Positions 57,355 to 61,847 of a stretch of 61,847 nucleotides of DNA are shown here, in pieces. The translations under genes were made by a program, and so were the position numbers. Location of the stretch: the NCBI GenBank assembly GCA_023396225.1, contig JAEWWT010000002.1, forward strand, positions 1 through 61,847, in the 5' to 3' direction. Source of the DNA: Bacillota bacterium. GTDB lineage: Bacteria > Bacillota > Clostridia > Oscillospirales > Ruminococcaceae. Numbering within the stretch: the stretch's first letter is position 1; each line of letters begins with the position of its first letter. The notes beneath the pieces were generated by a model. It had not been told where the DNA came from. It was given only the letters and a program-made list of their open reading frames with translations, and did not search any database.

Positions 57355-58506
57355 TCAAAGTGTTAGATTTTTTTCAAGGCAATCAACCATTTTAAATTTT
57401 TCTTTCATATCCACATGGCTGTATGTATTGGCTGTAATGCGGAAATCAGCGTGTCCTAGCCACTGTTGAATCTCAACAAGATTAAATCCTAAAGATACAA
57501 GTAGACTAGCGCATGAGTGCCTCAAATCGTGATAGCGGATATGTCTTAAACCATTCTTTTTAAGCAAAGCATTAAATGTATCAGATACATAGTCGGGTTT
57601 AATTAAATCACCCATAGCGTTGACACATATATAATTATCATACTTATGGATATAAGAATTACCCATTATTTCAGCGTTAATTTTCTGTTGTTCTAACACT
57701 TTTCTAAAGTATTCTAACATTGTATCGCATAATGGTAATGTTCTAAGGCTTGTTTCTGACTTCATTTTATCAAGTTCAATAGAGGTTAATTTACCGTTTT
57801 TGTCTTTTCCTCGTACAATTTTATTGCAAATCTTTATAAGCTTGTTTTCAAAGTCAATAGATTCCCATTTTACACCTAAGACTTCTGAACGTCTTAATCC
57901 GAAAAAGCTTGCAATAATAATACATGGTTCTATTGTTGTACCTTTAGCAATTGTAAAGAGTTCATTGAGTTCATCAAGATTATAATGTGAAGCGTAATAA
58001 CGTTCTTTTTTAGGCTTATCAACTAAATCTGCAATATTCTCTTTAATCAGATTAGTTTTCACCGCATACTGCAATGACGTTCTGATAATACCATGATGCT
58101 TAATTACAGTGTTAGGCGAAAGTCCTTCATCAAGCTTTACAGAATAATATTTCTGAATATCCATAGGCTTAATTTTAGAAAGCATAATACCCTTTTCTTT
58201 AAAGTACGGATAAATGTGTTTATTAAGCATATGCACATAACCGTCATAGGTTGTAACCTGTACATTGTGTTTATCCATTTCAACCCATTCTTTTAAGAAA
58301 TCACAAAATAATTTCTTTGACGGTTCAATATAATCAGAACCTTCATACTCTGCAATAAGGTCTTTTAATACCTGCTCTGCCTTACGCTTATTGCCACGCT
58401 CTTGAAGTTCAGTTGCAACCCATTTCTGTTTACGCTTACCCTCCTTGTCTTTAAAATTTAAAACTGCATAGAAGTATCCATTTTTTATTTGTAGTGAGCC
58501 AGTCAT
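57355..58506 (-). CDS. int: tyrosine recombinase (integrase)
   Basis: From ATG 58506 (GGAGGAA upstream) the protein is 383 residues. It has an arm-binding start, a SAM-like core-binding domain (near 60-150) and the catalytic domain with GLRRSEV (first Arg), HDLRHSCASLL (His and second Arg), WLGHADFRIT and the nucleophile in TYSHVD. All catalytic residues are present. It lies 100 bases from the tRNA-derived core and reads towards it, the usual layout for an integrase next to its attP. Confidence 0.96.
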   Translation of the reverse strand: MTGSLQIKNGYFYAVLNFKDKEGKRKQKWVATELQERGNKRKAEQVLKDLIAEYEGSDYIEPSKKLFCDFLKEWVEMDKHNVQVTTYDGYVHMLNKHIYPYFKEKGIMLSKIKPMDIQKYYSVKLDEGLSPNTVIKHHGIIRTSLQYAVKTNLIKENIADLVDKPKKERYYASHYNLDELNELFTIAKGTTIEPCIIIASFFGLRRSEVLGVKWESIDFENKLIKICNKIVRGKDKNGKLTSIELDKMKSETSLRTLPLCDTMLEYFRKVLEQQKINAEIMGNSYIHKYDNYICVNAMGDLIKPDYVSDTFNALLKKNGLRHIRYHDLRHSCASLLVSLGFNLVEIQQWLGHADFRITANTYSHVDMKEKFKMVDCLEKNLTL

Positions 58507-58584
58507 TATAATTCCTCCATAATAATAACCGCTTACTATTGACATAATTATTATATCATAGTAATTGGTATTTGAATAGTGTTT

Positions 58585-58776
58585 TTACGCTGATTGCATT
58601 AAAAATTCTATAATTCTAACTTTTGGGATTTTATGTTTTGTTCCTATTCGAATACTTTTAATCGCACCGCTATTAACAAGTTCATATGCTTTATTCCTAC
58701 CAACACCCAACATTTTCATTAACTGCTCAATACTAACCACATCTGGATAGTCTTTAAAAATTTGATTTTCGTTCAT
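58585..58776 (-). CDS. excisionase-like helix-turn-helix protein
   Basis: This 63-residue protein (VVSIEQLMKMLGVGRNKAYELVNSG, then GTKHKIPKVRIIEFL) is a MerR/Xis-type helix-turn-helix. Its place directly before int suggests an excision factor. Confidence 0.85.
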   Translation of the reverse strand: MNENQIFKDYPDVVSIEQLMKMLGVGRNKAYELVNSGAIKSIRIGTKHKIPKVRIIEFLMQSA

Positions 58777-58812
58777 TCGATTTTCCTTTCATATATGATT
58801 TTCAAATAAAAA

Positions 58813-58843
58813 AGCAGGGTACACGAAATTTCATGCACCTGCT
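58813..58843 (-). terminator. terminator between portal and xis genes
   Basis: AGCAGG and CCTGCT ends enclose an imperfectly paired inner stem, and six T follow on the minus strand. It separates the packaging genes from xis-int. Confidence 0.75.
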
Positions 58844-58864
58844 CAATATCATTAATAAAATTTA

Positions 58865-60166
58865 TTACTCAACAGTAGTTTCTTCTGTATTACCTTGTGG
58901 AAATGTTTCCACACCCTGCTCTGCCTTAATTCTCTGCAACTCAAGCGGTGTATCCATAGAATAAGGCGATAAATCAATGATAGATTCAATTGAAATAGCA
59001 CCCATATCATATTGAGTTTTCAGTTCATTCATAAGGCTCTGTGTATCAACTGGTCTGTTTACGTTAAATCCAATATCCAAACTATCCATATCATCCTCGC
59101 TGAAAGCTTTACCGCTTAATTTCAATAGTTTGTTAATATACTGAAACCGCTTGAATATGCCCTCTTTAAGAACTTGAATAGTTTGTTTTGCCTTGTTATC
59201 AGTTTGGCTGAATAATAATTTCAAGCTAACCTCTGATACATTAGCAATATTGCTTTGTCCTATAACGCTTGCAGGAACTCCTGCTACTGCATATAACTGC
59301 TGTGTAAGGCTATCCAGTAGCAATTTTATATTACTGTAATCCATAGTAGCATTGACATATTTAAAGTCACCGCCATCTTCAAGTGATAATGTAGCACCGA
59401 CAATATCTTTCGGGATACTATCAGTAATTCTCTGTCCTATGCTTATTCCTAACGGATTTAATGACAAAGTTGTAATAGCATCATCAAGCTTGGATAAAAG
59501 TCCTTCAATCTGATTCATGATAGGTATTAAATCATTAAGCATACTGTCACCAAAATGATTATAGTCAGATTTATCCATCATAGCATAATGAATAGGCAGT
59601 CCGCTTAAATTGGTATATTGGTCTGTTAATTGATTGTCCTCATATACCTCTACATGGTCGGGATAATACACAATATAATTGCTGACAGAAGTAGTTATAT
59701 CCTCCCAATGCTCCACAAATGCAACATAATTAAAATTGTCATCATATACTGGATAACTGTCCTCATTTGCAATAAGCTTTGATTTTATAATACCGTCTTT
59801 CAGATATACATATTCAAACGCATTGCCGTATTTATATAAGTCATTCGCAACCTCATAATCTGTCTTGTTATACATTCCTTTGCGGTAAATCTTATTATAT
59901 GTGCTTACAATATCCTGCTTGCCTGTGATTGAAATAGGATTACCCACAACATAAGACACATGGAAATTCAAGATAGATTTAAGGGTATTCAAAATTATCT
60001 TAGCAGTTCTGAAAGTTTCCTCTTTGAACATAAAATCTTTTCTTTGAAGTACGCTATGTAGCCTTAGTAAGTATTGCTTTATGTCCAGTACATTAGAAAT
60101 TCTTTTCATATGCTCGGTTTTATCTATTTCATCACAAAACCAGTAATTATTATTTATTGTTTTCAA
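58865..60166 (-). CDS. phage portal protein (SPP1 gp6-like)
   Basis: The likely start is TTG 60166 with GGGAGG upstream; an ATG at 60187 would overlap the ribosome site. The protein (about 433 residues) fits the SPP1-type portal family: helical start, SYVVGNPISITG, LSGLPIHYAMMDKSDY, AGVPASVIGQSNIANVSEVSLK. Portals form the ring through which DNA enters the capsid. It directly follows the terminase gene, as in phages. Confidence 0.88.
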   Translation of the reverse strand: MKTINNNYWFCDEIDKTEHMKRISNVLDIKQYLLRLHSVLQRKDFMFKEETFRTAKIILNTLKSILNFHVSYVVGNPISITGKQDIVSTYNKIYRKGMYNKTDYEVANDLYKYGNAFEYVYLKDGIIKSKLIANEDSYPVYDDNFNYVAFVEHWEDITTSVSNYIVYYPDHVEVYEDNQLTDQYTNLSGLPIHYAMMDKSDYNHFGDSMLNDLIPIMNQIEGLLSKLDDAITTLSLNPLGISIGQRITDSIPKDIVGATLSLEDGGDFKYVNATMDYSNIKLLLDSLTQQLYAVAGVPASVIGQSNIANVSEVSLKLLFSQTDNKAKQTIQVLKEGIFKRFQYINKLLKLSGKAFSEDDMDSLDIGFNVNRPVDTQSLMNELKTQYDMGAISIESIIDLSPYSMDTPLELQRIKAEQGVETFPQGNTEETTVE

Positions 60167-60179
60167 ATTGTTTCCTCCC

Positions 60180-61715
60180 TTATACATAATTTACTCCCGA
60201 TTTAATACCAACAATAGCTAGTGCGAAACTGATTACTAAATCGTCATGGCTTCCTTGAATTGCTCCCATTTTTCCATCTTTAAAACTGAATATTTTCATT
60301 TCAGATAATAAGTCTTTGGAGTTTATAACCAGTTGATTGGTTTCAAATAGTTCTACAAAGTCATTTATCATAATAGGCTTAGTCTTGCTATTGGTAACAA
60401 AACCAACTTTCTTTTTAGCATTGCCCCTTGCATCATATTCCTTGTACTTGTACATATTGGAATACTGATAATCATTTTTTAACTTATCAACTACTGTATG
60501 CCCTGCACTTGCTTTTTCTATGACAAGCAAAGCCTTGTTATAATAGATACCTATATCATTCACCAACTCGGCAAATTGAAAAGGCTTAATATTATTGCTC
60601 TTAAATTCTGCAACCTGCTCACCGTCAACAGACAAAACCTGTATAGCGGAAAAGTCTTGTCCTAACCCCTCGCCAGTATCTACACCGATATAATATTTCT
60701 GTCTGCTTAAAGGTGTTTTCCATATATCCAAACCACGATTAAACCATGCTTTAAGGCTTGCAGGAAGGTTATTCGGCTTATTTACCGTCTTAACCTCATG
60801 TATGTAATTCAAGCGTTCATGTAGTAGTTGAGGACTGAATATATTGTTACCAGTAGTTATAAATGCTTCAATAGGATTAGAAGGAAATTCCTGTGCAAAT
60901 GAATTTTCACTGCTGTTGGCAATTTTCATTCTTCGCCAAACTAACTGCTCTATTGTTGCCCCTTGATTAAATAAATCAATTTCTGCACCGTCTAAATCTT
61001 CCTTAGCAGGTAATATACCCTTGAGATTAATATAACGCTCACAAAAAGACTTGTATTCATCTGCAAACATAATCTTGTCATTAATCCAACTAAAGAAAAA
61101 AGGCTTGTACATATTATCTTTACGCTCTGACTTATTCCACATTTCAGAAAAGTAATTCAAACCATTAGCCGTTGATTCAAGAATGATTTTTCCATTAGGT
61201 GTTAAAGCTTGTTCAATAGCCAGTAATTGCTTATCAACATTATCTTTCATGAAAGCGACTTCTGATAAATGGGCAAAACGAATTGTTAAACCTCTTGCAA
61301 CATCTTTACTTCCGCAGGTAGCACAAATAATTCTACTGCCGTTTACAAATTTAAGCTCTTTTTTGTTATTGGCAATAAGTTCAATCTGCAATGCACTGGG
61401 CAATTCATTATATATTTGTTTTAGTTTCTCAAAAATTGAAGTAGCACTATCAATAGAATATGATACCAGTAAGCAAGTAGTATTACTGTTTGTCATAGCA
61501 AGGTAAATTGAATAAGCACATGAAAGGGTAGTTATTCCTAACTGTCTTGATTTAAGCACTATATTATATTTATCCATATCTTGAAGCATCTGTTTTTGTT
61601 GCGGATTAAGCTTGAACTTAACGACATTGCCGTTCTTATCAACTACATTCATAAAGTTTTCTATGTAAAGAATAGGACTTGAAATAATCTTTTTGAGTTT
61701 ATCTTGTACGGTCAT
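60180..61715 (-). CDS. terL: phage terminase large subunit
   Basis: This 511-residue protein has the ATPase signature KSRQLGITT near 54-62 (a Walker A variant common in terminases), a Walker B-like LSEVAFM near 152 and the nuclease start IGVDTGEGLGQDFSAIQVL near 345. GAGGGGG lies six bases before the ATG. It overlaps the portal region and cuts and pumps DNA into capsids in phages. Confidence 0.92.
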   Translation of the reverse strand: MTVQDKLKKIISSPILYIENFMNVVDKNGNVVKFKLNPQQKQMLQDMDKYNIVLKSRQLGITTLSCAYSIYLAMTNSNTTCLLVSYSIDSATSIFEKLKQIYNELPSALQIELIANNKKELKFVNGSRIICATCGSKDVARGLTIRFAHLSEVAFMKDNVDKQLLAIEQALTPNGKIILESTANGLNYFSEMWNKSERKDNMYKPFFFSWINDKIMFADEYKSFCERYINLKGILPAKEDLDGAEIDLFNQGATIEQLVWRRMKIANSSENSFAQEFPSNPIEAFITTGNNIFSPQLLHERLNYIHEVKTVNKPNNLPASLKAWFNRGLDIWKTPLSRQKYYIGVDTGEGLGQDFSAIQVLSVDGEQVAEFKSNNIKPFQFAELVNDIGIYYNKALLVIEKASAGHTVVDKLKNDYQYSNMYKYKEYDARGNAKKKVGFVTNSKTKPIMINDFVELFETNQLVINSKDLLSEMKIFSFKDGKMGAIQGSHDDLVISFALAIVGIKSGVNYV

Positions 61716-61716
61716 T

Positions 61717-61836
61717 TTAACCCCCTCGTATTATATTAAAGTAGTAGTTTTTAGAGTTCCTCTCCAAGAACTTTAAAAATTTGCTATACTGTAATGGATA
61801 CTGTGGATTGGTTTCACCTCCTACCGCAAGACGGTT
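61717..61836 (-). other. open frame ending at the terL start, no start codon visible
   Basis: A frame of 39 codons (GGETNPQYPLQYSKFLKFL in the middle) ends at TAA just before terL. It has a stop codon immediately upstream and no ATG or GTG. It could be the frameshifted end of a small-terminase-like gene or chance. The alternative 14-codon frame after AGGAG is not convincing. Nothing else is visible in the last 130 bases. Confidence 0.25.
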
Positions 61837-61847
61837 TCAGAAAGGCT

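Overview
The window reads as accessory DNA from a low-GC Clostridia relative, probably an Oscillospiraceae/Ruminococcus-type gut bacterium. The evidence is the family profile: CD1108/CD1110-type conjugation proteins, PrgI, PcfB/VirD4, a MOBP relaxase with MobC, and a giant methylase-helicase. Almost everything from about 1 to 57.2 kb is one integrative conjugative element (ICE), mostly transcribed on the minus strand. From about 57.2 kb to the end lies a second element with a tyrosine integrase, an excisionase-like protein, a phage portal protein and a large terminase. The two meet at a 45-bp fragment that matches the 3' part of a CAT-anticodon tRNA, the usual remnant of site-specific integration.

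ICE layout, in minus-strand transcription order. 57.0-51.3 kb: three small winged-helix/replication-type proteins, hypothetical genes, a DUF3991/TOPRIM primase-like gene broken or recoded by a -1 frameshift, a candidate oriT and mobC. 51.3-49.1 kb: relaxase and small membrane proteins. 49.1-44.8 kb: membrane proteins, SSB, a Cas12f-like protein and a regulator. 44.8-38.7 kb: cargo including a macrodomain protein, hicAB, a phosphoesterase and an acetyltransferase-like gene. 38.7-37.8 kb: a type III toxin-antitoxin locus on the plus strand. 37.4-36.7 kb: a ribbon-helix-helix regulator divergent from the main operon. 36.6-31.8 kb: DUF5348, ParA, ParB and a lipoprotein with its own promoter. 31.5-19.3 kb: PcfB-like protein, split VirD4, pilin-like protein, VirB6-like, PrgI, VirB4 and a CD1108-type membrane protein. 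19.3-0.35 kb: topoisomerase III, yefM-yoeB, a HAD nucleotidase-like protein, a GGDEF diguanylate cyclase and a 3,723-residue methylase-helicase.

The most striking system is a Cas12f1-type effector (45216-46583) whose first RuvC catalytic Asp is replaced by His, so it is predicted to bind but not cut. It is accompanied by five dispersed cassettes (near 26.7, 28.7, 46.8, 47.5 and 48.5 kb). Each cassette is a nearly identical ~120-nt structured leader followed directly by one to four CRISPR-like repeats with mostly 33-36-nt spacers. The leader resembles, from memory, the AsCas12f1 tracrRNA, and its last part can pair with the repeat end. Each cassette therefore looks like a natural single-guide RNA gene embedded in the transfer operons. 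No cas1, cas2 or cas4 is visible. One cassette separates virD4 into a membrane half and an ATPase half.

A second unexplained signal is a 19-bp perfect palindrome, AATTCCCCA(G/C)TGGGGAATT, present about 30 times between 0.33 and 49.1 kb. It lies between genes, exactly at stop codons, at the edge of every guide-RNA cassette, and in frame inside at least five proteins, where it encodes NSPVGN, NSPLGN or EFPTGEL. It is absent from the relaxase-to-integrase segment and from the phage-like segment.
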